Assembly (NCBI GenBank): GCA_014381385.1
Contig: JACNLR010000144.1
Location: 1-6,983, forward strand
DNA: 6,983 nucleotides
From: Planctomycetota bacterium
GTDB taxonomy: Bacteria > Planctomycetota > Phycisphaerae > Phycisphaerales > SM1A02
Direction of reading: 5' to 3'
Numbering within the stretch: position 1 is the stretch's first letter; every line of letters begins with the position of its first letter. A model generated the notes under the pieces. That model was not told the DNA's origin, did not search any database, and saw only the letters and a program-made list of their open reading frames with translations. Positions 1-5,809 of this stretch are shown in pieces. A program made the position numbers and the translations under genes.

Positions 1-164
1 GGTAACAACAACAAATCACGTAATTCATGAAAACCAAACCGAACAAGCCCTCCAACAAAAGTGAACACGTGTCCTATCAGCGGAATGACAACGTACACCA
101 ATAATAAAATTGCGCCAACTGCCCCAACCACTGTTCCAAAGCATGTAAAAAGCGCTGTTCCCAT
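1..164 (-). CDS. Small hydrophobic membrane protein, N-terminal part (3' end outside window)
   Basis: Fifty-four codons can be read from an ATG at 164 to the left edge without a stop. The peptide begins MGTALFTCFGTVVG and is strongly hydrophobic from about residue 4 to 40, with one long or two closely spaced membrane segments. A Gly-Arg-rich, more amphipathic stretch (GGLVRFGFHELRD) follows. The start codon lies 2 bases after the stop of the sigma factor gene, and an AGAGG ribosome site sits inside the last sigma codons, so the two are probably co-transcribed and translationally coupled. A membrane protein directly behind an ECF-type sigma gene could be an anti-sigma factor or a membrane sensor, but no zinc-finger (ZAS) motif is visible in the part seen. 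I do not recognise the family. The start and membrane nature are well supported; the function is unknown. Confidence 0.72.
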   Translation of the reverse strand, partial: MGTALFTCFGTVVGAVGAILLLVYVVIPLIGHVFTFVGGLVRFGFHELRDLLLL

Positions 165-166
165 GG

Positions 167-895
167 TTATCCTCTTGCACTTTCTTTTTCAAGGAATAGT
201 TGGTGGTGGTGGTATGTTTCACAGACTGCTGCATCGAATTCTGTGTCCCTGCCAGATAAACCGACCGCCGATGCTTCGTTCTCTTCCTCTGTGGTAAAAC
301 TGTATTGCATAACTACCTGCACAATAGTTTGTCTTAGATGTTCTCTTATTTTTGCCACGTGCCTGCTTACTGTTGGTTCACTTATTCCGAGCTGGGTCGC
401 TATTTCTTTTCCAACCTTGTTGTCGAGCACTCGCATGCGCCAGACTTGGAAATGAAGAAAGTCTACCTCTGTTTCAGTTCTTCGGATTGCAGCGCAAATT
501 TTTGCACCAAATATTCTCTGTTCGAATATTTCATCAACTTGAAGTGTGGCACTCTTGGAGTCTATGCGTTCATCTAGCGAAAGGGGCTTTACTCCGCTCC
601 CGCGTTTTTTTGCGTTTCTGCGATCCATCTCGTCACCAAGTATGTGTTTTGCAATTGATAGCAACCATGTACTAAATCGAGCGCCTCGTTCTGGGTCGTA
701 TCTGTCGATACACTTTGAAAGTTCTGCAAGGGTGTCCTGAGTAAGATCTTGCACTGTTTCAAGACCAACTCGCCCTCGCCCCCACTTTTGGAGTTGGAAT
801 CGAATTGCTGGGCCAAAATCTTGCCACAACTCAAACCATGCTGCTTCGTCTCGCTCGCGAAGTCGGCGTACAAACCTTGTTGTAAGGGCGTTCAT
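167..895 (-). CDS. ECF-type RNA polymerase sigma factor (sigma-70 family)
   Basis: Directs RNA polymerase core to a specific promoter set. Numbered from the ATG at 895 (242 residues), region 2 spans about 8-98, with the typical stretch DLTQDTLAEL (50-59), then RYDPERGARFSTWLLSIAKH (65-84), which matches regions 2.2-2.4. Region 4 spans about 137-190; its helix-turn-helix is GKEIATQLGISEPTVSRHV (162-180). There is no room for sigma region 3, which is characteristic of ECF sigmas. The protein is longer than the usual 170-200 residues because of a tail of about 40 residues after region 4, with an acidic run (EEENEA) and three histidines. A GTG at 901 is also in frame, but AAGGA lies only 3 bases from it and 9 bases from the ATG, so I prefer the ATG. 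The next gene follows after 2 bases, and a coiled-coil membrane protein is divergent upstream. The sigma family is clear; its target genes and any anti-sigma partner cannot be read from this window. Confidence 0.93.
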   Translation of the reverse strand: MNALTTRFVRRLRERDEAAWFELWQDFGPAIRFQLQKWGRGRVGLETVQDLTQDTLAELSKCIDRYDPERGARFSTWLLSIAKHILGDEMDRRNAKKRGSGVKPLSLDERIDSKSATLQVDEIFEQRIFGAKICAAIRRTETEVDFLHFQVWRMRVLDNKVGKEIATQLGISEPTVSRHVAKIREHLRQTIVQVVMQYSFTTEEENEASAVGLSGRDTEFDAAVCETYHHHQLFLEKESARG

Positions 896-982
896 TGGCA
901 CATTTCCTTATTAGGAATACGCATGTGGAGATTTTAGGTTGAATATGAAAGACAGACCGTGCTCTCCCCAATAACGAGGAGT

Positions 983-999
983 CACAGAGTGTTTCTGTG
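983..999. promoter_or_regulatory. Short inverted repeat CACAGA-N5-TCTGTG in divergent intergenic region
   Basis: A perfect 6-bp inverted repeat with a 5-base spacer sits between the divergent sigma factor gene and the coiled-coil gene. It ends 14 bases before the AAGGAGG site of the latter. It could be an operator for either gene or a small hairpin in the leader of the rightward transcript. I could not assign a convincing promoter to either gene in the 130-bp gap, so the role is open. A 6-bp repeat can arise by chance. Confidence 0.3.
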
Positions 1000-1013
1000 C
1001 AAAATGTTGTAAA

Positions 1014-1020
1014 AAGGAGG
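1014..1020 (+). promoter_or_regulatory. Strong Shine-Dalgarno site AAGGAGG
   Basis: A full AAGGAGG stands 5 bases before the ATG at 1026. It fixes the start of the coiled-coil gene and shows that this genome uses canonical anti-Shine-Dalgarno pairing. It is the best ribosome site in the window, suggesting efficient translation of that protein. Confidence 0.8.
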
Positions 1021-1025
1021 TTGCC

Positions 1026-1931
1026 ATGGGCGCCACATCACGTTTTATTGTTCGTTGGGGAATTATTGGGGGTCTTGCCGTTGGGGGTATCACACTTCTC
1101 GTGGGGCCACAGCGAGTTATGGCTTGCATTGATCAACTTCGCCAAGAAGCAAACACGGTTGTAGAAAATCTTGTGGAAGATCCCGTTGCGCTTCGTAGGC
1201 AACTTGATGATCTTGCAAAGCAGTACCCAAAAAGAATTGCAGAAGTTCGCGGTGAAATTGCTCGGCTTGACCAGCAACTTGAGCAGTTTATTCGAGACGA
1301 GCGAATTTCGATTCGTGTAGTCCAACTTACAACTGCTGATTTAGAAGTACTTCGGGAACTTGTAGACGACGCTCAAGCGACGACAACAACTCGAGGTACA
1401 CCTTCAATTCGATTTGAGGGCATTCGATACGACCTTGAGGGTGCCTATTCCGAGGGTAGGAGAATCCGAACTGTTAAAGCAAATTACGAAGACCGGCTTG
1501 CATCTGACCGTCGACAGATGGAACTTATGGGTGAACAAAAAACAAGGCTTGTTTCTATTCTTGAAAAAATAGAGCATGAACACGAAACATACCGTTCGCA
1601 GTTGTGGCAACTCGATCGTGAAATTGACGCGATTGAACGCAATGACCATATCATTGCCATGGTAGAACAACAGCAAGAAACGCTTTCTAGTTTTGATAGG
1701 CTGGGTTCTGTTGGAAATCTCGATCAGGTTCGCTCGCGTCTTGCGGAGATACGAACAGTGCAAGAGAGTACTATTCTTGCCTTAACCGACACGGGCACTG
1801 GGTCCGATTACGAAACGCGCGCTCGTTTTGACACATCGGATGAATTGTTCGAAAACCCCTTCACCCAAACGGCTGAGGAACCTGAAGATATCGGAGTTGG
1901 CCCCTACGCCCTGCTTGATTCTGGTAACTAA
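1026..1931 (+). CDS. Membrane-anchored coiled-coil protein of unknown function
   Basis: The 301-residue product has one hydrophobic segment near the N-terminus (about 7-27, WGIIGGLAVGGITLLVG), followed by charged, heptad-like helices predicted as coiled coil at about 52-115 and 150-248. These contain stretches such as DPVALRRQLDDLAKQYPKRI (52-71) and SILEKIEHEHETYRSQLWQL (177-196). The C-terminal 50 residues are acidic, low in hydrophobics and probably disordered. The VMAC at 31-34 resembles a lipobox, but charged GPQR separates it from the hydrophobic core, so a simple anchor is more likely than a lipoprotein signal. I recall similar uncharacterised proteins in planctomycete genomes but cannot name a family. 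The general build, a membrane anchor plus long coiled coil, resembles PspA-like or scaffold proteins only in architecture; homology is not claimed. It is divergent from the sigma gene and ends in a clear terminator. The start is secured by AAGGAGG. Confidence 0.85.
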   Translation: MGATSRFIVRWGIIGGLAVGGITLLVGPQRVMACIDQLRQEANTVVENLVEDPVALRRQLDDLAKQYPKRIAEVRGEIARLDQQLEQFIRDERISIRVVQLTTADLEVLRELVDDAQATTTTRGTPSIRFEGIRYDLEGAYSEGRRIRTVKANYEDRLASDRRQMELMGEQKTRLVSILEKIEHEHETYRSQLWQLDREIDAIERNDHIIAMVEQQQETLSSFDRLGSVGNLDQVRSRLAEIRTVQESTILALTDTGTGSDYETRARFDTSDELFENPFTQTAEEPEDIGVGPYALLDSGN

Positions 1932-1949
1932 ATTTGCCAACATTTTATA

Positions 1950-1966
1950 CCCTGTTTACTACAGGG
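1950..1966 (+). terminator. Small hairpin after the coiled-coil gene (CCCTGT/ACAGGG)
   Basis: A 6-bp stem with a 5-base loop begins 18 bases after the stop at 1931 and is followed by CGTTTAG, a poor U-tract. It may assist the stronger terminator just downstream, or be a 3'-end stabilising hairpin. Weak as a terminator on its own. Confidence 0.35.
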
Positions 1967-1977
1967 CGTTTAGCACG

Positions 1978-2006
1978 GGCGGCGACCTCATCGGTCGCCG
2001 CCTTTT
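1978..2006 (+). terminator. Rho-independent terminator of the coiled-coil gene
   Basis: A perfect 10-bp G+C-rich stem, GGCGGCGACC pairing with GGTCGCCGCC around a TCATC loop, is followed at once by TTTT. It lies 46 bases beyond the stop codon at 1931. This is a standard intrinsic terminator for rightward transcription. On the other strand the stem lacks a U-tract, so it would not serve the converging gene in the same way. Confidence 0.85.
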
Positions 2007-2008
2007 CT

Positions 2009-2084
2009 CCTCTGAGACTTTTTTTAGCCCAAAAATCGCCTCTGAGACTTTTTTTAGCCCAAAAATCGCCTCTGAGACTTTTTT
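2009..2084. repeat. 30-bp tandem direct repeat, two full copies plus a 16-base third
   Basis: The unit begins CCTCTGAGACTTTTTTTAGC and continues CCAAAAATCG. Copies lie at 2009-2038 and 2039-2068, identical base for base, with a partial third at 2069-2084 that breaks off in the T-run. The block lies wholly between the convergent stops at 1931 and 2144, just behind a terminator. Identity between copies implies recent duplication, by slippage or template switching, or active homogenisation. An open frame runs across the block but shows no protein-like features. Confidence 0.9.
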
Positions 2085-2103
2085 GAAAAAAAAGTCTCAG
2101 AGG
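2061..2103 (-). terminator. Likely terminator of the SpoIID-like gene
   Basis: Bases 2069-2084 pair perfectly with 2088-2103 (16 bp, 3-base loop), giving a very stable hairpin about 40 bases beyond the leftward stop at 2144. Read on the minus strand, the stem is followed by CGA and then five T residues (the A-run at 2061-2065). The U-tract is slightly displaced from the stem, so this is a plausible rather than a textbook intrinsic terminator. Confidence 0.55.
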
Positions 2104-2143
2104 AGAAAAGGGTGGTGTGGGTAAATCGTTGTTTTACAGTGGG

Positions 2144-3322
2144 TTAAGATGCGAGGGTTGCTTGGGGATAATACCAAGAGAGGATATTTTGCCAAGATTC
2201 GTCGCGACCAGCAAGTACTTGAGCGCCATACTGGCAAAGCCCCACGCCGTGCCCCATACCAAGGCCTTTTAATTGGAGGGTTGCTCCGACCTTGTGTCCT
2301 GCAAGGTAGGAAGACCACGCAAGATTGGTAATTGGGGGGAGTGAAGGAACCTGCATGTTCGCAGCGCGAACAAAATCTCTTGCCCGCAGCACACATGATT
2401 CGTTTCTACGCCCTTGAATTACAAGTTCCTTCGGTCGTCCGTGCTTGTTTGTCGAAATCGGCTCAATAGATTTGATTGTTCGAACATCGGAAAGTTTTGG
2501 AAGGCGTAAACTTTTTGCACTCGCATTCAGACGCTTGCGGAGCGAACGTGCGGGACGGTGAGCCGTCCAAGAATGAACATCAAGTGTAGTACAAAAATCT
2601 TTACCGTCGTGCCCAAGCAGTGGAGGAATGGCGTGCTGGGCAGCGCCGCTTATTGCATCGCTCGCTGTAGCTGCTAGACCACCACAACAAGAGCTGTAGT
2701 ACGCAGGCACGACCTCGTTGTTCCAAATTAGAACAACACCGCTTGTTTCTTCAACTGCTCGATGCGCGACATCAAGCGTAACATCGCCCAAAAACATTTG
2801 CGAGGATGGACCGTCTGTAACATCGTAGTGCGATGATGTTGCCCTAGCATTGTGTTGCGTTGTGGCATAACTTCTTGCCGCAACGGCCTGTGCAGCAAAC
2901 GTGTCAAAGTGCCAGTGTGCAAACAACTCGCCTGCAATCACGCCCGGAACATACTGTTCAATTGGAACGCACGCTACCACATCAAACGCTCTGTCTGGCT
3001 CCCTTTCTTTTGGTTGTAAAACAATTGTTCCTGTGATTGTTTTTGTTTTCCCAGAAATAGTAACCTGAGTTTTGGGTTTTATGGCAATCGTTTTTATTGC
3101 GTTGCCAAGGGCTTTTGCTTTAAATGTATTGTTACCAATTGTCACCTGCTCTACATTTTTCCCGATTCGAACCCGAATAGTAGATGGAACCGTTCGGGTG
3201 ATTGCTTCTGGCGCTGAGATTTGTTTCCCGCACGAAACCAATCCCCCCGCAATTACAACTCCACTTGCAATAACAAATTCACGTCGAGTACAGGAATTGT
3301 GTTGGTATTTTTGCTCTGCCAT
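2144..3322 (-). CDS. SpoIID/LytB-domain protein, Tat-exported putative lipoprotein, peptidoglycan lytic enzyme
   Basis: SpoIID-type enzymes cleave glycan strands as lytic transglycosylases; LytB-type relatives act in wall turnover. Numbered from the ATG at 3322 (392 residues), the N-terminus has a twin-arginine signal TRREFVIAS (12-20), a hydrophobic stretch and a lipobox LVSC with Cys31, so a Tat-dependent lipoprotein outside the inner membrane is likely. The domain core is YVPGVIAGEL (124-133), with Glu132 aligning to the catalytic Glu of SpoIID, then AAQAVAARSYA (143-153), YYSSCCGGLA (208-217) and GLGMGHGVGLCQYGA (353-367) near the end. All hallmark blocks are present, so it is full length. 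The Cys pair of the DVCDTTHCQ block in classical SpoIID is replaced by Thr169 and Ser174. An ATG at 3352 is in frame, but its N-terminus would only lengthen the signal, and no good ribosome site precedes it; AAGAGA precedes the chosen start. It is divergent from lemA. No other sporulation gene is nearby, so a spore role is not implied. Confidence 0.9.
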   Translation of the reverse strand: MAEQKYQHNSCTRREFVIASGVVIAGGLVSCGKQISAPEAITRTVPSTIRVRIGKNVEQVTIGNNTFKAKALGNAIKTIAIKPKTQVTISGKTKTITGTIVLQPKEREPDRAFDVVACVPIEQYVPGVIAGELFAHWHFDTFAAQAVAARSYATTQHNARATSSHYDVTDGPSSQMFLGDVTLDVAHRAVEETSGVVLIWNNEVVPAYYSSCCGGLAATASDAISGAAQHAIPPLLGHDGKDFCTTLDVHSWTAHRPARSLRKRLNASAKSLRLPKLSDVRTIKSIEPISTNKHGRPKELVIQGRRNESCVLRARDFVRAANMQVPSLPPITNLAWSSYLAGHKVGATLQLKGLGMGHGVGLCQYGAQVLAGRDESWQNILSWYYPQATLAS

Positions 3323-3361
3323 CTGTTCTCTTATAGTGTATCGGTGGTACATTGCCTGTAA

Positions 3362-3367
3362 GGAGAT
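3362..3367 (+). promoter_or_regulatory. Shine-Dalgarno site of lemA
   Basis: An AAGGAG-type site sits 8 bases before the ATG at 3374 and supports that start over the in-frame ATG four codons later (3386). It lies in the approximately 50-bp gap from the SpoIID-like gene, which must also hold or overlap the promoters of both divergent genes. I see only a weak candidate there (TTGCTC at 3311 and TATAGT at 3332, spacing 15). Confidence 0.6.
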
Positions 3368-3373
3368 TTCTTT

Positions 3374-3988
3374 ATGAAATACTACATGCTTTCATTTGTT
3401 GGAACCGCGCTTATTATTATCATCGGATTTGTTCTACTTGTTGCAATTTTTGTAATTGGTATTTTTAATGGGCTTGTTGGGCTTCGAAACCGTGTGAAAA
3501 ACGCATACGCACAAATAGATGTGCAGCTCAAAAGGCGCTACGACTTGATCCCAAATCTTGTTGAAACCGCAAAGGGGTATATGAAACACGAAAGCGAGAC
3601 GCTTGAGGCTGTCATTCAGGCTCGGAATCAAGCGGTTTCCGCTGCCTCCGCCGCATCAAAAGACCCAACCTCTGCAGGCGCCATTCAGGAATTGGCGGGC
3701 GCAGACGGGGCGTTGACCGGAGCGCTTGGGAAACTTATGGTTGTTATGGAAGCGTACCCAGACCTCAAGGCAAGTGCAAACATGCTGCAAGTTCAAGAAG
3801 AGTTAACGTCAACTGAAAACAGGGTTGCTTTTTCAAGACAGGCATACAATGACGCCGTTCTTGTATACAACAACAAGCGTGAAATGTTTCCATCGAACAT
3901 TGTCGCTGGTGTGTTTGGTTTTAAGTTTGCGCAGAGTTGGGAACTAGACGATGAGGCTGCAAGGGATGCTCCGAAGGTGCGTTTTTAA
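3374..3988 (+). CDS. lemA: LemA family membrane protein
   Basis: LemA proteins are small inner-membrane proteins with a large helical domain, commonly encoded beside M48 or other membrane proteases; their biochemical role is not settled. The 204-residue product has a membrane helix at about 8-32 and then the family signature: GLVGLRNRVKNAYAQIDVQL (33-52), KRRYDLIPNLVETAKGYMKH (53-72) and the C-terminal YNNKREMFPSNIVAGVFGF (165-183). Length and block order match ordinary LemA. It is the first gene of a pair with the M48 protease (9-base gap), so the two probably work together, for instance with LemA as a partner or adaptor of the protease; that part is inference. A strong AAGGAG precedes the start. 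Confidence 0.95.
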   Translation: MKYYMLSFVGTALIIIIGFVLLVAIFVIGIFNGLVGLRNRVKNAYAQIDVQLKRRYDLIPNLVETAKGYMKHESETLEAVIQARNQAVSAASAASKDPTSAGAIQELAGADGALTGALGKLMVVMEAYPDLKASANMLQVQEELTSTENRVAFSRQAYNDAVLVYNNKREMFPSNIVAGVFGFKFAQSWELDDEAARDAPKVRF

Positions 3989-3997
3989 CAAAGTTAA

Positions 3998-5809
3998 ATG
4001 AATTTTTATGAACATCAAGATCGGGCAGAGAGGCGCACAAAAATTATAGTGTTCCTGTTTGTCCTTTCTGTATTGTGTGTTGTTTCAATTGTCGCCGTTC
4101 CGGTTGGGTTTGCCACCCAGTGGCAAATTGAACCAATAGCACTCACCGTTGCAATTTGTTTGCTCGTCGTTGGCATCGCGATGCTCGTCAAATTAAAGCA
4201 ACTTAGTGGCGGTGGTAGTGTGGTTGCAGAAATGATGGGAGGGGTGCAATTGCAACAGGGAGGCTCGACACAATCTGAGAAACGAGTACAAAACATCGTT
4301 GAAGAGATGGCGATTGCTAGTGGCATGGCGGTGCCGCCGGTTTACATTATGGAAGACGATTCCATAAACGCGTTTGCGGCCGGCTGGTCGCCAAACAACG
4401 CGGTAATTAGTGTTACAAGGGGGTGTATAGAAAAATTAAACCGTGCTGAACTTCAAGGTGTTATAGCACACGAATACAGCCACATAGCACATGGTGATAT
4501 GCGCATGAACATTAGACTCATTGGCGTTATTTTTGGAATCATGGCGCTTGGAATTACTGGTTGGGTGATGGTTCGATTCATCGGACCCGCCGTTTTGCGT
4601 TCGTCATCTCGCTCACGGTCGAAAGAGGGTGCTGGTGGTGCTGGAATTGGTTTGGCAATTATTGTGTTGGGATTGTTCCTTGTTCTTTGTGGTTGCATAG
4701 GTACTTTTTTCGGTCGACTCATCCAAGCCGCGGTCTCGAGGCAGCGAGAATTTTTAGCAGATGCTTCTGCTGTGCAGTACACAAGGAACCCAGCCGGAAT
4801 TGGCGGCGCCCTCCGTAAAATCGGCGGTATTACACCTTTGTCAAAAACACACACAGATGCAAGCCAGTGCAACCACATGTTTTTTTCGCAAGCGATGAGC
4901 GCTGTTTTTGCGAGTCACCCGCCCATTGCGGAGCGCATTTCTAGGGTAGAGGGAATTGACGTTGCGCTCCTGCCTTCGGTAGAAACAGCATCCGTTACTG
5001 CGGAGGGCGCTTCTGGTTTTTCGTCTTCTCGCGTCATCGAAACTATTAAATCGGCTGGTGAGATAAAAACGAATTACGAAAACAAAGCCCATGTCGCTCT
5101 TGCAAACATTGAACAAAAAGTCTTAAACGCCGCGAGAGACCCGTGGTCAGTTCGGCTTGTGTTGATCGCCCTGTTAACAAGCAATGGGGACAAGCAGCAA
5201 GATAAAATCCTCGCAAAAAAACTCTCGGTTGAAGAGTGGTCCCAATTGCGAGCTTTGTCGAGTTTACTGAAAAAGACAAAAAGGGCGCAAGTGCTACCAC
5301 TCATTGATTTTTCTGCGCCAGCGGTTTCGCAGTTGCGCGGTTCCCAAAAGTCAGAATTTACCGCGCTCCTACACTCCTTGGTGCAAAGTGATGGTGTGGT
5401 TGACTTGCAAGAGTGGGTGTTCTTGGCAGTTCTCCAAAGACACCTAAGCAGCACAAAAAAACAAAAACAATATGCGAGTCTTCAAGCCTTGAAACAAAGC
5501 GCCTTGGTAGTCATGAGCGCGCTTGCGTATTGCGGCGCAACAGTGCAAGATCAAGCCGAATCCTCGTTCGACAAAGCGGTTTCATCCCTTGGAATTCATG
5601 GTGTGAAGATTTCAAACATCGAGCACTGTTCGGTGGGTAAGTTGGGTGGGGCTGTTAAGAAGCTTTGTGTTTTAAAATATACCGAGAAAGAAAAACTGCT
5701 CAGCGCTTGCGCTGTGTGTGTTGCGCACGACGGGCAAGTCACAATCGCTGAGGCGGAGACCTTGCGGGCAATCGGCGACTTACTTGATTGTCCTATACCT
5801 GTTTTTTAG
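3998..5809 (+). CDS. Membrane M48 family zinc metalloprotease (HtpX-like) with TerB-like C-terminal region
   Basis: An integral membrane zinc protease, expected to cut damaged or regulated membrane proteins. In 603 residues there are two N-terminal membrane segments (about 15-37 and 46-66), a linker, then the catalytic domain. The zinc motif is HEYSH (158-162), with Glu159 as catalytic base and His158/His162 as ligands; the third ligand is Glu251 in REFLADASAVQYTRNP (250-265). Two more membrane segments lie between, at about 173-197 and 215-240. The family end block ASHPPIAERI is at 305-314. HtpX is usually about 290 residues; here about 280 follow. These include two segments of TerB-like style, LLHSLVQSDGVVDLQEWVFL (457-476) and LLSACAVCVAHDGQVTIAEA (567-586), each with an Asp-Gly-x-Val turn. 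Only a weak ribosome site precedes the start, 9 bases after the lemA stop, so translation may depend on lemA. The protease call is firm; the tail is moderate. Confidence 0.93.
   Translation: MNFYEHQDRAERRTKIIVFLFVLSVLCVVSIVAVPVGFATQWQIEPIALTVAICLLVVGIAMLVKLKQLSGGGSVVAEMMGGVQLQQGGSTQSEKRVQNIVEEMAIASGMAVPPVYIMEDDSINAFAAGWSPNNAVISVTRGCIEKLNRAELQGVIAHEYSHIAHGDMRMNIRLIGVIFGIMALGITGWVMVRFIGPAVLRSSSRSRSKEGAGGAGIGLAIIVLGLFLVLCGCIGTFFGRLIQAAVSRQREFLADASAVQYTRNPAGIGGALRKIGGITPLSKTHTDASQCNHMFFSQAMSAVFASHPPIAERISRVEGIDVALLPSVETASVTAEGASGFSSSRVIETIKSAGEIKTNYENKAHVALANIEQKVLNAARDPWSVRLVLIALLTSNGDKQQDKILAKKLSVEEWSQLRALSSLLKKTKRAQVLPLIDFSAPAVSQLRGSQKSEFTALLHSLVQSDGVVDLQEWVFLAVLQRHLSSTKKQKQYASLQALKQSALVVMSALAYCGATVQDQAESSFDKAVSSLGIHGVKISNIEHCSVGKLGGAVKKLCVLKYTEKEKLLSACAVCVAHDGQVTIAEAETLRAIGDLLDCPIPVF

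Larger units (their letters stand above)
2001..2111. repeat. 25-bp perfect inverted repeat enclosing the tandem block
   Basis: The left arm 2001-2025 (beginning CCTTTTCTCCTCTGAGAC) is the exact reverse complement of the right arm 2087-2111 (ending GTCTCAGAGGAGAAAAGG). The left arm includes the first tandem unit plus 8 flanking bases that the other units lack. The right arm can therefore pair with any of the three units, but best with the first. The structure allows alternative hairpins in RNA or single-stranded DNA. Confidence 0.88.

Noticed and set aside
2009..2111. Repeat block as a CRISPR array
   Set aside because: The units are directly adjacent with no spacers, and the last copy is inverted; no cas genes are present.
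2001..2111. Inverted repeat as the ends of an insertion sequence or MITE
   Set aside because: No flanking target-site duplication is evident, and the interior is only tandem copies of the arm itself.
1828..2124. Open frame of 98 codons across the end of the coiled-coil gene and the repeat block
   Set aside because: It overlaps a well-supported gene in another frame, crosses a terminator, and its second half is simply a translation of the 30-bp repeat. The 30-bp length keeps the frame open by arithmetic, not selection.
2144..3322. SpoIID-like gene as evidence for endospore formation
   Set aside because: No other sporulation gene is present, and SpoIID/LytB domains are widespread in non-sporulating bacteria.
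3311..3337. TTGCTC/TATAGT as the lemA promoter
   Set aside because: Spacing of 15 is short and the -35 is weak; left as a mention only.
4453..4878. Antisense frame of 141 codons inside the M48 protease gene
   Set aside because: It lies entirely opposite conserved protease codons (the HEYSH to Glu251 region), and its translation has no domain features; a shadow of the real gene.
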